NCBI RefSeq assembly: GCF_002095535.1 | Contig: NZ_MLJI01000001.1 | Location: forward strand, 4,428,437 to 4,492,436 | Source of the DNA: Pantoea cypripedii | GTDB taxonomy: Bacteria; Pseudomonadota; Gammaproteobacteria; Enterobacterales; Enterobacteriaceae | Direction of reading: 5' to 3' | DNA length: 64,000 bases | In this document: positions 1 through 11,261 of the stretch, piece by piece | How positions within the stretch are numbered: the first letter of the stretch is position 1 | How the letters are laid out: every line of letters begins with the position of its first letter | Notes under the pieces: generated by a model | Databases searched by the model: none | Seen by the model: only the letters and a program-made list of their open reading frames with translations | Told to the model about the DNA's origin: nothing | Made by a program: the position numbers and the translations under genes

Positions 1-628
1 TTCCACCAAAGCCTTTACCACGCAGCTTACGGTATTGCTGATGCTGGTGGCGAAACTGGGGCGTCTGCACGGTATGTCTGCCGACACCGAGCACGAGATT
101 GTGCACGCATTACAGGCGCTGCCGAGCCGTATTGAGCAGATGCTGGCGCAGGACAAGGTTATCGAAAGTCTGGCGGAAGGTTTCTCTGACAAACATCACG
201 CGCTGTTCCTTGGCCGTGGCGATCAGTACCCGATTGCGATGGAAGGGGCGCTGAAGCTCAAAGAGATCTCCTACATTCACGCGGAAGCCTATGCTGCCGG
301 TGAGCTGAAGCATGGGCCGCTGGCGCTGATTGATGCCGATATGCCAGTGATTGTGGTGGCACCGAACAATGAGTTACTGGAAAAGCTGAAGTCGAATATT
401 GAAGAGGTGCGCGCGCGCGGTGGTCTGCTGTATGTGTTCGCCGATCAGGATGCGGGTTTCAGCGACAGCGAAGGCATGAAGATTATCTCACTGCCGCACG
501 TAGAAGAGGTGATTGCGCCGATCTTCTACACCGTACCGCTGCAACTGCTTTCGTACCATGTGGCGTTGATTAAAGGTACCGATGTTGATCAGCCACGTAA
601 CCTGGCGAAATCAGTTACCGTTGAATAA
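1..628 (+). CDS. glmS: Glutamine-fructose-6-phosphate aminotransferase, 3' part
   Basis: C-terminal about 208 residues of glucosamine-6-phosphate synthase; the reading frame is open from base 2 and the 5' part lies outside the window. GlmS makes glucosamine-6-phosphate from fructose-6-phosphate and glutamine in the cytoplasm, the entry to peptidoglycan and LPS precursors. What is present is the second SIS (sugar isomerase) domain. The segments GELKHGP and the C-terminal NLAKSVTVE are the recognisable GlmS landmarks, the latter carrying the lysine that opens the sugar ring. glmS next to pstS is the usual enterobacterial order. A hairpin terminator follows. Confidence 0.97.
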   Translation, partial: STKAFTTQLTVLLMLVAKLGRLHGMSADTEHEIVHALQALPSRIEQMLAQDKVIESLAEGFSDKHHALFLGRGDQYPIAMEGALKLKEISYIHAEAYAAGELKHGPLALIDADMPVIVVAPNNELLEKLKSNIEEVRARGGLLYVFADQDAGFSDSEGMKIISLPHVEEVIAPIFYTVPLQLLSYHVALIKGTDVDQPRNLAKSVTVE

Positions 629-640
629 TCAGTAAGAAAA

Positions 641-670
641 GCGGGGCCTGTCAGGTCCCGCTTCATTTTT
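641..670 (+). terminator. Rho-independent terminator of glmS
   Basis: A 10-bp stem (GCGGGGCCTG pairing with CAGGTCCCGC, one G-U wobble) is followed by a short T-rich tract. It lies 13 bases after the glmS stop and just before the pst promoter, so it isolates the two units. Confidence 0.8.
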
Positions 671-675
671 AAACG

Positions 676-726
676 ATGTCATAAAACTGTCATATTTCGT
701 ACATTTGACTGTAATCAAACTGTCCT
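676..726 (+). promoter_or_regulatory. Two Pho boxes upstream of pstS
   Basis: The first box (676-693) reads ATGTCATAAAACTGTCAT, 17 of 18 to the enterobacterial Pho box. The second (709-726) reads CTGTAATCAAACTGTCCT, 15 of 18. They start 33 bp apart, three helical turns, as expected for tandem PhoB dimers. This predicts PhoB-activated transcription of pstSCAB-phoU under phosphate starvation. I could not fix the -10 element with confidence. Confidence 0.88.
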
Positions 727-804
727 ATTTTCCCTCCAGCAGCAATCAATGACTCCTACTAAAATGGCATAGAGCCTGATTTTTTTAACTCCCCTGGAGG
801 GAAC

Positions 805-1848
805 ATGACACTGATGCGTAGCACCGTAGCCCGAATCCTCGCCGCCACCTTCGCAGTAAGCGCGGTCTCTGCTTTTGCAGCAACCGATCTGACTGGCGCA
901 GGCGGGACGTTCCCGGCACCGGTTTATGCCAAGTGGGCAGCAGAATACCAGCAAGCCACCGGTAGCAAAATCAACTATCAGGGTATTGGTTCTTCAGGCG
1001 GCGTGAAGCAAATCATCGCCAAAACCGTCGATTTCGGTGCGTCAGATGCGCCGATGAAAGATGAAGATCTGCAAAAAAATGGCCTGTTCCAGTTCCCGAC
1101 CGTGATCGGTGGTGTGGTACTGGCAGTGAATATCCCTGGTATTAAATCAGGTGAGCTGACCCTCGACGGCAAAACCGTTGGTGACATCTACCTGGGTAAC
1201 ATCAAAAAGTGGAACGATCCGGCGATTGCCAAACTGAACAAGGGCGTAAAACTGCCTGACACCAATATCAACGTGGTACGCCGCGCTGATGGTTCCGGTA
1301 CTTCTTTCGTCTTCACCAGCTACCTGTCTAAAGTGAACGAAGAGTGGAACAGCAAAATCGGTAAAGGTAACACCGTAAACTGGCCAACCGGTCTGGGCGG
1401 TAAAGGTAACGACGGCGTGGCTGCATTCGTACAGCGTCTGCCGGGTTCAATTGGCTACGTAGAATATGCGTACGCTAAGCAGAACAACCTGACCTATACC
1501 AAACTGATGGATGCTGACGGTAAAGCGGTATCGCCGAGCGAAACCAGCTTCTCTAACGCGGCGAAAGGCGCGAACTGGAGCGAAACCTTTGCTCAGGACC
1601 TGACTTTCCAGAAAGGCGCAGATGCATGGCCGATCTCCTCAACCACGTTCATCCTGGTTTACAAAGATCAGGCGAATGCTGAAAAAGGTAGCGAAGTGCT
1701 GAAGTTCTTCGACTGGGCTTACAAACACGGTTCTAAAACGGCGACCAGCCTGGATTACGCCGCTCTGCCAGACAGCGTAACCGCGCAGATCCGTTCTGCC
1801 TGGAAAGCCAACATCAAAGACAGTTCAGGCAAAGCGCTGTTCGAGTAA
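805..1848 (+). CDS. pstS: Phosphate ABC transporter, periplasmic phosphate-binding protein
   Basis: High-affinity phosphate-binding protein that delivers phosphate to PstCA in the inner membrane. It is 347 residues with a Sec signal peptide; cleavage is predicted after SAFA (residue 25), and the mature protein begins [14 protein letters not shown]. Phosphate-binding landmarks [10 protein letters not shown] and [12 protein letters not shown] are intact. The ATG at 805 is chosen because GGAGGG sits 4 bases upstream and the N-terminus aligns with E. coli PstS. First gene of pstSCAB-phoU, preceded by Pho boxes and followed by two hairpins that may raise its expression over pstC. Confidence 0.98.
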   Translation: MTLMRSTVARILAATFAVSAVSAFAATDLTGAGGTFPAPVYAKWAAEYQQATGSKINYQGIGSSGGVKQIIAKTVDFGASDAPMKDEDLQKNGLFQFPTVIGGVVLAVNIPGIKSGELTLDGKTVGDIYLGNIKKWNDPAIAKLNKGVKLPDTNINVVRRADGSGTSFVFTSYLSKVNEEWNSKIGKGNTVNWPTGLGGKGNDGVAAFVQRLPGSIGYVEYAYAKQNNLTYTKLMDADGKAVSPSETSFSNAAKGANWSETFAQDLTFQKGADAWPISSTTFILVYKDQANAEKGSEVLKFFDWAYKHGSKTATSLDYAALPDSVTAQIRSAWKANIKDSSGKALFE

Positions 1849-1855
1849 CTGATAG

Positions 1856-4604
<2,749 letters not shown>

Positions 4605-4621
4605 TTTGACAGGAGACGCAC

Positions 4622-5356
4622 ATGGATAATTTAAATCTGAACAAACATATCTCCGGTCAGTTCAACGCGGAGCTGGAGCACATTCGCACTCAGGTGATGA
4701 TCATGGGTGGCATGGTTGAGCAGCAGCTCACCGACGCCATTACCGCGATGCATAACCAGGATGGCGAACTGGCGCAGCGCGTGATCGACGGTGATCAGAA
4801 GGTCAATATGATGGAAGTGGAGATTGATGAAGCCTGCGTGCGCATCATCGCCAAACGCCAGCCTACCGCCAGCGACCTGCGCCTGGTGATGGCAATCATC
4901 AAGACCATTTCTGAGCTGGAACGCATCGGTGACGTGGCGGAAAAAATCAGCCGCACTGCACTGGAGAAATTTGGCCAGCAACATTTGCCGCTGCTGGTGA
5001 GCCTGGAATCGCTTGGCCGTCATACCGTGCAGATGCTGCATGACGTGCTGGATGCGTTTGCCCGCATGGATCTGAATGCGGCGATCCAGATCTACCGTGA
5101 AGATAAGAAGGTGGATAAAGAGTACGAGGGCATTGTACGTCAGCTGATGACTTACATGATGGAAGATCCGCGTACCATCCCCAGCGTACTGACCGCCCTG
5201 TTCTGCGCACGCGCCATTGAGCGTATCGGTGACCGTTGCCAGAACATCTGCGAAATCATCTTCTACTTCGTGAAAGGTCAGGATTTCCGTCACGTTGGCG
5301 GTGACAAGCTGGATGAGCTGCTGTCCGGCGACGATGGCACCAACAAACCGTCCTGA
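4622..5356 (+). CDS. phoU: Phosphate signalling regulator PhoU
   Basis: Cytoplasmic negative regulator linking Pst transporter state to the PhoR sensor. It is 244 residues (E. coli 241) and all-helical, with two repeats of the PhoU three-helix bundle. The metal-binding patterns (E/DXXXD within [14 protein letters not shown] and [14 protein letters not shown]) are both intact. Last gene of the pst operon; GGAGACGCAC precedes the ATG. A hairpin follows the stop. Confidence 0.97.
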   Translation: MDNLNLNKHISGQFNAELEHIRTQVMIMGGMVEQQLTDAITAMHNQDGELAQRVIDGDQKVNMMEVEIDEACVRIIAKRQPTASDLRLVMAIIKTISELERIGDVAEKISRTALEKFGQQHLPLLVSLESLGRHTVQMLHDVLDAFARMDLNAAIQIYREDKKVDKEYEGIVRQLMTYMMEDPRTIPSVLTALFCARAIERIGDRCQNICEIIFYFVKGQDFRHVGGDKLDELLSGDDGTNKPS

Positions 5357-5362
5357 TAGCCT

Positions 5363-5398
5363 GATGGCTGCCTGCATTAGCGGCAGCCATCTTCATTT
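5363..5398 (+). terminator. Terminator after phoU
   Basis: A 10-bp perfect stem GATGGCTGCC/GGCAGCCATC with a 9-base loop lies just after the phoU stop. The T-tract is short and interrupted, so termination may be partial. Confidence 0.6.
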
Positions 5399-5462
5399 CT
5401 GATTGGTCTCACGGCGTTCCGCTCTTTATACTTGGCGCACTTTTTATTACAAGGTGTTGCTG

Positions 5463-6704
5463 ATGTCACCCCTCTCCCCCAAAAAGAAACAGAGCGTCAC
5501 CCCGGCCAAAGCGATGCTGGCGGCTATAAGTGGCTATGCGATGGACGGCTTCGATCTGCTGATTCTTGGCTTCATGTTACCGGCGATTAGCGTTTCGCTG
5601 GCGCTCGATCCTTCACAAGCAGGATCGCTGGTCACCTGGACACTGATTGGAGCCGTGGTGGGTGGCATTGTCTTTGGTCATCTCAGCGACCGTTTTGGCC
5701 GCATCCGCATTCTGACCGTCACCATTCTGATGTTTTCCATTTTCACCGGGTTATGTGCGGTGGCGCAGGGCTACTGGGATTTGCTGGCGTACCGAACCCT
5801 GGCAGGGATGGGACTGGGTGGCGAATTTGGTATCGGCATGGCGCTTATCGCTGAAGCCTGGCCGCAGGAGAAGCGCAATCGCGCCTCCGCATGGGTAGGC
5901 ATCGGCTGGCAGCTGGGTGTGCTGCTGGCGGCCTTTATTACCCCGCCGTTGCTGAGCGTGATTGGCTGGCGCGGTATGTTCCTGGTGGGGCTGTTGCCCG
6001 CGCTGGTGTCGTTTGTGATTCGCCGCAGCATGGGGGAACCGGAAGGATTTACCCATCATGTGGCGAAAACCCCGCAATTGTCGTTTACCGCCCGTATCCG
6101 TTTGCTGTTTAGCGACCGGGCCACCAGCAAGGCAAGCCTGGGTATCTTTATCCTCTGCTCGGTACAGAACTTTGGTTATTACGGCCTGATGATTTGGATG
6201 CCGAGTTATCTCTCCTCCAGCTTCGGCTTCAGTCTGACCAAATCCGGCCTGTGGACCGCCGTCACCGTGGTGGGGATGACGTTCGGTATCTGGCTGTTTG
6301 GCGTGCTGGCGGACCGCTTCGCGCGCTGGAAAATCTTCCTGTTGTATCAATTTGGCGCGGTAGTGATGGTGGTTATCTACGCTCAGCTGCGCGATCCCAC
6401 CGTGATGCTGTTTACCGGCGCGCTGATGGGGATGTTTGTGAATGGCATGATTGGCGGCTATGGTGCGTTGATTTCCGACACTTTCCCGCCACAGGCACGC
6501 GCCACGGCGCAGAACGTGTTGTTTAACCTCGGACGAGGTGTGGGTGGTTTTGGCCCGCTGGTAATTGGTTTACTGGCGGCGAAAATATCATTCGCTGCGG
6601 CTATCACGCTGCTGGCGCTGATTTATCTGCTGGATATTGTGGCAACGCTGTTTTTGCTGCCGAAGAAGCAGGGTAATGAGGATTCACTGGGCGCGATTGG
6701 CTGA
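5463..6704 (+). CDS. MFS transporter, aromatic acid/metabolite:H+ symporter type
   Basis: A 413-residue inner-membrane carrier with 12 hydrophobic segments and MFS signatures HLSDRFGRIR (loop 2-3) and ADRFARWK (loop 8-9). The first helix contains AMDGFDLLILGFMLPA, the pattern of the aromatic acid:H+ symporter and related metabolite:H+ symporters. The ATG at 5463 is chosen over 5403 because the extra 20 residues look non-coding and AAGGTG lies upstream. The gene is monocistronic between phoU and convergent yieH; substrate unknown. Confidence 0.85.
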   Translation: MSPLSPKKKQSVTPAKAMLAAISGYAMDGFDLLILGFMLPAISVSLALDPSQAGSLVTWTLIGAVVGGIVFGHLSDRFGRIRILTVTILMFSIFTGLCAVAQGYWDLLAYRTLAGMGLGGEFGIGMALIAEAWPQEKRNRASAWVGIGWQLGVLLAAFITPPLLSVIGWRGMFLVGLLPALVSFVIRRSMGEPEGFTHHVAKTPQLSFTARIRLLFSDRATSKASLGIFILCSVQNFGYYGLMIWMPSYLSSSFGFSLTKSGLWTAVTVVGMTFGIWLFGVLADRFARWKIFLLYQFGAVVMVVIYAQLRDPTVMLFTGALMGMFVNGMIGGYGALISDTFPPQARATAQNVLFNLGRGVGGFGPLVIGLLAAKISFAAAITLLALIYLLDIVATLFLLPKKQGNEDSLGAIG

Positions 6705-6707
6705 TGC

Positions 6708-6731
6708 CACGGCGCGATTTTTCGCGCCGTG
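6708..6731. repeat. Palindrome between convergent MFS gene and yieH
   Basis: A perfect 10-bp stem CACGGCGCGA/TCGCGCCGTG with a short T-rich loop lies between two convergent genes. It resembles the core of the REP-like family seen elsewhere in the window and may act as a bidirectional transcript end, although it lacks a T-run. Confidence 0.5.
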
Positions 6732-6746
6732 ATGGGTAACAGGGCG

Positions 6747-7406
6747 TTACACCAGCGCCCAACCCCGCGCCTGCCACAATGCTGGCAACTGCGCCATATC
6801 ATCAAAACGGGTCACCAGCGGGTGATCAAGCTCCGGGTTATGCGCATCAGCGCAGTAATAAAACACCGGAATACCGGCGGCGATACCGGCGCGGGCACCC
6901 GCTTCCGAATCATCCACCAGAATGCATTTCTCAATCGGCACCTGCATTTGCTCCGCCGCGTGGTACATCAGTTCCGGATCGGGTTTCCAGTGATTGATGT
7001 CATAACCGCTGTAAAGATGCTCAGCGAAGTACGGCAGCATGCCGGTCAGCCCGAGGGAATGCTGCATTTTCTTTACCGTGCCATTCGACACCACACACAT
7101 CGGCACTTTAACCTGCTCCACCAGCGCTTTGGCCCCGGCGATAGGCTCCAGCTGCAAGTCAAACAGCCGGGCCACTTCGGCGCGGTAGGCGGTTTCCACT
7201 TCCTCGATAGGGAGTTCGGCCTGATGTTCCGCTGCCACATCACGGATGATGTCGTACAGTTTTACCCCTTTGTATTTTTCGAACATCTGCTGGAGCGATA
7301 GCTCGATACCGTAGCGGGCAAAGGTGTTGACGTAAGATTGTGTACAGATCACCTCGCTGTCGACCAGCGTGCCGTCACAATCAAAAAAAATACATTCAAC
7401 TGACAT
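6747..7406 (-). CDS. yieH: HAD-superfamily phosphatase (6-phosphogluconate phosphatase YieH)
   Basis: A 219-residue cytosolic HAD hydrolase. Motif I is DCDGTLVDSE (nucleophile Asp near residue 9), motif II VVSNG, the motif III lysine KPDPE, and motif IV VDDSEAGARAG. Close similarity over the full length to E. coli YieH, reported to act on 6-phosphogluconate. It lies next to adeP as in E. coli. Transcribed on its own, divergent from adeP. Confidence 0.9.
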   Translation of the reverse strand: MSVECIFFDCDGTLVDSEVICTQSYVNTFARYGIELSLQQMFEKYKGVKLYDIIRDVAAEHQAELPIEEVETAYRAEVARLFDLQLEPIAGAKALVEQVKVPMCVVSNGTVKKMQHSLGLTGMLPYFAEHLYSGYDINHWKPDPELMYHAAEQMQVPIEKCILVDDSEAGARAGIAAGIPVFYYCADAHNPELDHPLVTRFDDMAQLPALWQARGWALV

Positions 7407-7462
7407 CGCACATCATCCTTTTGGTAAACAATTAGCTGTCACTCTAACCCACTGCGCGCGTC

Positions 7463-7478
7463 GAGCAAACGCTTGCGA
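7463..7478. promoter_or_regulatory. PurR operator upstream of adeP
   Basis: The core GCAAACGCTTGC, within the PurR consensus (A-N-GCAAACG-N-TT-N-C-N-T), differs only at the outermost positions. It sits about 70 bp before the adeP ATG, so repression of purine uptake by PurR with hypoxanthine or guanine is expected. Confidence 0.8.
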
Positions 7479-7546
7479 AAAATCAGTGTGCTGGGCCGGT
7501 AAAATCTATAGGATACGCGCGTTAAATTTTTCAGCAGGATAATGCT

Positions 7547-8860
7547 ATGAACAAGCAGGGTCTGTTGCAGCGCATTTTTAAGTTGCAGGAACACGGTACT
7601 ACCGTGCGTACGGAAGTGATCGCCGGTTTCACCACTTTTCTGACGATGGTGTACATCGTCTTCGTTAACCCGCAGATTCTTGGTGCCGCGGGTATGAATA
7701 CCCAGGCGGTGTTTGTCACCACCTGTCTGATTGCCGCATTTGGCAGCATCCTGATGGGGCTGGTGGCCAATCTGCCGGTCGCACTGGCACCGGCGATGGG
7801 GCTGAATGCCTTCTTTGCCTTTGTCGTGGTCGGCGCGATGGGGTATTCGTGGCAGATCGGTATGGGGGCAATCTTCTGGGGCGCGCTGGGATTATTAATC
7901 CTCACGTTGTTGCGCGTGCGTTACTGGATGATCGCCAATATCCCGCTGAGCCTGCGCGTGGGCATCACGGCCGGTATCGGGCTGTTTATCGCCATGATGG
8001 GGCTGAAAAATGCGGGCATCATTGTGCCGAATGCGGACACGCTGGTCACCGTGGGTAACCTGACCTCGCATAGCGTGCTGTTGGGTGCGCTCGGCTTCTT
8101 TATCATCGCCATTCTGGCTTCACGTAATATCCATGCGGCGGTGCTGGTGTCGATTGTGGTGACTACCGTGATTGGCCTGCTGCTGGGCGATGTGAAGTTT
8201 ACCGGCGTGTTCGCAACACCGCCGTCTGTTGGCTCTGTGGTGGGTCAGGTCGATATCAAAGGTGCGCTGAATATCGGGATGGCCGGGGTAATTTTCTCCT
8301 TCATGTTGGTCAACCTGTTTGACTCCTCCGGCACGTTGATTGGCGTAACCGACAAAGCCGGGCTGACCGATGAAAAAGGCACCTTCCCACGGATGAAGCA
8401 GGCGCTGTTTGTTGACAGCATCAGCTCAGTGGCCGGGTCGCTGATTGGCACCTCATCGGTCACCGCCTATATCGAAAGTTCTTCGGGCGTGGCGATTGGT
8501 GGCCGCACCGGACTGATGGCGGTGATCACCGGTATCCTGTTCCTGCTGGTGATGTTTCTGTCACCGCTGGCGGCAATGGTGCCCGCCTATGCGGCTGCGG
8601 GCGCTTTGATCTACGTCGGCGTGCTGATGACGGCATCGCTATCACGCGTGCGCTGGGACGATCTTACTGAAGCGGTTCCGGCGTTTGTCACTGCGGTGAT
8701 GATGCCGTTCAGTTTCTCGATTACGGAAGGCATTGCGCTGGGCTTTATTGCTTACTGCGTGATGAAACTGGGAACGGGGCGCTGGCGGGAAATCAGTCCG
8801 TGCGTGGTGGTGGTTGCGTTGCTGTTTGTACTGAAAATCGTGTTTGTTGACGCCCACTAA
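7547..8860 (+). CDS. adeP: Purine (adenine) permease, NCS2/AzgA family
   Basis: A 437-residue inner-membrane purine:H+ symporter closely matching E. coli AdeP/YieG. AzgA-branch landmarks include EVIAGFTTFLTMVYIVFVNP near the N-terminus, APAMGLNAFFAF, and NLFDSSGTLIG followed by SSVTAYIESSSG. About 12-14 membrane segments. A PurR box in the upstream region supports purine regulation. Followed by a strong hairpin shared with the convergent yieE-like gene. Confidence 0.93.
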   Translation: MNKQGLLQRIFKLQEHGTTVRTEVIAGFTTFLTMVYIVFVNPQILGAAGMNTQAVFVTTCLIAAFGSILMGLVANLPVALAPAMGLNAFFAFVVVGAMGYSWQIGMGAIFWGALGLLILTLLRVRYWMIANIPLSLRVGITAGIGLFIAMMGLKNAGIIVPNADTLVTVGNLTSHSVLLGALGFFIIAILASRNIHAAVLVSIVVTTVIGLLLGDVKFTGVFATPPSVGSVVGQVDIKGALNIGMAGVIFSFMLVNLFDSSGTLIGVTDKAGLTDEKGTFPRMKQALFVDSISSVAGSLIGTSSVTAYIESSSGVAIGGRTGLMAVITGILFLLVMFLSPLAAMVPAYAAAGALIYVGVLMTASLSRVRWDDLTEAVPAFVTAVMMPFSFSITEGIALGFIAYCVMKLGTGRWREISPCVVVVALLFVLKIVFVDAH

Positions 8861-8864
8861 AACT

Positions 8865-8891
8865 AAACAGGCCGCATAAGCGGCCTGTTTT
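8865..8891. terminator. Bidirectional terminator between adeP and yieE
   Basis: The stem AAACAGGCCGC/GCGGCCTGTTT with a 4-base loop has A-run and T-run flanks, so it can end transcripts from both converging genes. Confidence 0.9.
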
Positions 8892-8892
8892 G

Positions 8893-9651
8893 TTATGGGT
8901 GACCCATTTCCTGCGGTGTGGTGCGCTCGCTGGGTAAACTGGTCAGACGCAAGGTGCGTGGACCGATATTCGGTTTACTCATCTCCACATCGCGCAGCGG
9001 CTGCCATTGATAGTCGCCATCAATTTCCCACAACCGAAGTCGTTCCGTACCGGGTGACAACGCGCACGACCAAACCAGCGTCGGTTCGGCATCGCACACG
9101 GCCTGAATATCCGGGAACACGCTGGAGCGCAGACGCCCTGCGGCGGGATGGAGTCGCAGTGAATCAATACCGCTTTCCGCTTCACCAGTGAGTTTGAGAA
9201 TGCTCTGGCGCAGCGTCCAGATCTGCGTCAGCGCTTCCATAAAATCCTGCTGCGCATTAATCCAGGCTTTCTCCCCGGAGGAGAGGTCCTGGGTGAGGGC
9301 ATCCTGTGTCTGACGACTGTGGGCGCGCACGATTTCCATATCCAATCCGGCACGGCCGCCTTCTTCAGCCAGCAGAACACCCACCATATTTCCGGCGTAG
9401 GCGATGCTGAAATCAGGCAGGGCGGAATCGGCAAAACAAGGTCGACCGCTGCTGGTGGTGACAAGCTGCGGTAATTCATTGATACCGTAAATACGCAACA
9501 TCAGCTGCGCCAGCAGCTCACGAGCGGCAAGAAAGCGGCCACGGCGCTTATCGGGCAGACGTTGCGCGCTATTAATTACATCCTGTGGAACCCGCATTGT
9601 CTCAGAGGAGAGGGGCGGGTTACCCATCCATCGAACAAAATGACTAGCCAT
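8893..9651 (-). CDS. yieE: 4'-phosphopantetheinyl transferase family protein (YieE-like)
   Basis: A 252-residue cytosolic protein. PPTases move the phosphopantetheine arm of CoA to a carrier-protein serine. The magnesium-binding motif GLDMEIV is present, but the second motif, usually WxxKEAxxK, reads LRQSILKLTG, as in E. coli YieE, which reads LRRSVLKLTG by recollection. Activity is therefore unproven. Neighbouring adeP and yieH match E. coli order. No carrier-protein gene is seen nearby. Confidence 0.8.
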   Translation of the reverse strand: MASHFVRWMGNPPLSSETMRVPQDVINSAQRLPDKRRGRFLAARELLAQLMLRIYGINELPQLVTTSSGRPCFADSALPDFSIAYAGNMVGVLLAEEGGRAGLDMEIVRAHSRQTQDALTQDLSSGEKAWINAQQDFMEALTQIWTLRQSILKLTGEAESGIDSLRLHPAAGRLRSSVFPDIQAVCDAEPTLVWSCALSPGTERLRLWEIDGDYQWQPLRDVEMSKPNIGPRTLRLTSLPSERTTPQEMGHP

Positions 9652-9952
9652 CTGTCGCTCCGTGAAAATGGTCGGATAATCATCACAGCTATTGTAAGAA
9701 TTTTCTCATGTCTTTGCATCCGGCATTACGTTGAATCCCTGAATTTCAGATAACGCCGAACATCATGACCATGCGCTGAAGCCGCGCCAGCAGCCATGTC
9801 ATGCGGGGTGTTTGCTGATAAATGCCTGATTAGATGCTGAATGGGGCGATGTAGTGTAGGATTTGGGCATTAAAAAGGCAGGCTGATGAGAAAATTATAA
9901 TTGCCGGATTTCAGCTGTGCTTCATCGCAGAATCATGCACGTCGGAGTTTTT
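9652..9952. other. Intergenic region between yieE and the flavin reductase gene
   Basis: These 301 bases separate divergent genes and must hold both promoters. I see no convincing operator, repeat or small gene. A GGAG 7 bases before 9953 is the ribosome-binding site of the next gene. Confidence 0.5.
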
Positions 9953-10459
9953 ATGTCAGTTACTTCATCTTCCCAGGAATCGATCTCACTCGATGACTTT
10001 CGTTTTGGTATGCGCCGCCTGAGTGCAGGCGTCTCACTGGTCACCACACAATCAGGCGATGAGAAGTTTGGTCTGATTGCGTCGTCGGTCAGCTCACTGG
10101 CGGCAGAACCGCCCAGCCTGCTGGTTTGTATCAACCAAAGCTCCTCCAGCCATGCCGGTTTTCTGCAGGCAGGATATTTTGCGGTTAACGTGCTGCGCGC
10201 GCACCATGCCGATCTATGCGCGCAGTTCAGCCAGCCAGCGCGTCGCGCCGAGCGCTTTCAGCACGGTGACTGGCAAACCCTGACTACCGGCGCGCCGGTG
10301 CTGGCGGATGCGCTGGTGAGTTTTGATTGTCAGCTGGAAAAAGTGGTGGACTGGCATACACATAGCGTGTTTCTGGCGCGGATTGTGGGCATTAATTTGC
10401 CGGGCGAAGCGGCAGAACCGATGGTCTACTTCAATAGCGGTTTTCATTCGCTGGGATAA
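9953..10459 (+). CDS. Flavin reductase family protein (RutF/HpaC-like)
   Basis: A 168-residue flavin-reductase-like protein that probably reduces FMN with NAD(P)H for a partner monooxygenase. Recognisable segments are FRFGMRRLSAGVSLVTT at the N-terminus, then SSVSSLAAEPPSLLVCIN, FAVNVL and the FYFNSGFHSL-like C-terminus (YFNSGFHSLG). Most similar in arrangement to RutF. The start at 9953 has GGAG 7 bases upstream; an upstream ATG at 9917 lacks one. It converges on rutE but no rutABCD genes are here, so the physiological partner is unknown. Confidence 0.85.
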   Translation: MSVTSSSQESISLDDFRFGMRRLSAGVSLVTTQSGDEKFGLIASSVSSLAAEPPSLLVCINQSSSSHAGFLQAGYFAVNVLRAHHADLCAQFSQPARRAERFQHGDWQTLTTGAPVLADALVSFDCQLEKVVDWHTHSVFLARIVGINLPGEAAEPMVYFNSGFHSLG

Positions 10460-10474
10460 GCGCGGTCCATAAAA

Positions 10475-10499
10475 CCCGCGTGATAAATCGCGCCGCGAC
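10475..10499. repeat. Degenerate REP-like half element
   Basis: CCCGCGTGATAAATCGCGCC resembles one half of the GCGCGATAAATCGCGC repeat unit found at several other intergenic sites, with one changed base. Confidence 0.5.
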
Positions 10500-10521
10500 A
10501 GACTGGGTCACGGCGCTTTTT
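10491..10521 (+). terminator. Possible terminator of the flavin reductase gene
   Basis: The stem CGCCGCGAC/GTCACGGCG (one mismatch) is followed by CTTTTTACT. It lies just before the end of convergent rutE. Confidence 0.6.
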
Positions 10522-10523
10522 AC

Positions 10524-11114
10524 TCAGGCAAATTTGCAGACGTCATCAAAACCGAGGCGCGGCAGACGCGGATGCAGTTTGCTTGCTTCGCCATAACCGA
10601 GGTTGATCAGCAAATTAACCTGCCATTTGCTGTTGCTGAAGAAAGCTTCATTGATTTTGGCCGGATCAAAACCCGACATCGGGCCAGCATCCAGCCCCAA
10701 TGAGCGTGCCGCCAGGATCAGATAACCCGCCTGCAAACTGCTGTTGCGAAATGCCGTCTCTTTAACCAACTCCGGATTGCTGGTGAACCAGCTACGCGCA
10801 TCACCGTGTGGAAACAGCTTAGGCAGATTTTCATAGAACTCCGCATCAGAGGCGACGATAACCGTCACTGGCGCTGCCATGGTTTTTTCCAGGTTGCCGG
10901 AAGAGAGCGCGGGTTTCAGCTTTTCTTTCCCTTCCTGGGAGGTGACAAACACAAAGCGGCCCGGTGAGCAGTTGGCAGAAGTCGGACCCAGCGCCGTCAG
11001 CGCGTAGAGTTGCTTTAACAGGTCCGGTGAAATCGGTTTGTTTTGCCAGTAGCTGTGGGTGCGGGCTTCATTGAACAGCGCATTCAGGGCGAGGCTGTCG
11101 AGCGGTGTACTCAT
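10524..11114 (-). CDS. rutE: Malonic semialdehyde reductase / nitroreductase-family RutE
   Basis: A 196-residue flavin-dependent oxidoreductase, the same length as E. coli RutE, which reduces malonic semialdehyde to 3-hydroxypropionate during pyrimidine breakdown. Family segments [25 protein letters not shown] and GPMSGFD are conserved. The start at 11114 (MSTPLDS) is chosen because AAAAGGAGAG precedes it; the frame extends 29 residues further upstream without a better site. The rest of the rut operon is absent from this window. Confidence 0.9.
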   Translation of the reverse strand: MSTPLDSLALNALFNEARTHSYWQNKPISPDLLKQLYALTALGPTSANCSPGRFVFVTSQEGKEKLKPALSSGNLEKTMAAPVTVIVASDAEFYENLPKLFPHGDARSWFTSNPELVKETAFRNSSLQAGYLILAARSLGLDAGPMSGFDPAKINEAFFSNSKWQVNLLINLGYGEASKLHPRLPRLGFDDVCKFA

Positions 11115-11261
11115 GTTTCTCTCCTTTTCAGGCATCAAATTGAGCCTAATGTTTAGCATGAATAGAGGAATGACCAGGATCCGTTGGTGCACTTTGCGCA
11201 CCCAGTGGGATCGTTATACTGCAAAGGCAGGGGGGAGCCAAATAACAAAGCAGCATCGAAA

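Noticed and set aside
4631..5377. Long open frame (248 codons) antisense to phoU
   Set aside because: It lies wholly opposite a conserved gene, has no ribosome-binding site or recognisable domain, and is explained by codon bias of phoU.
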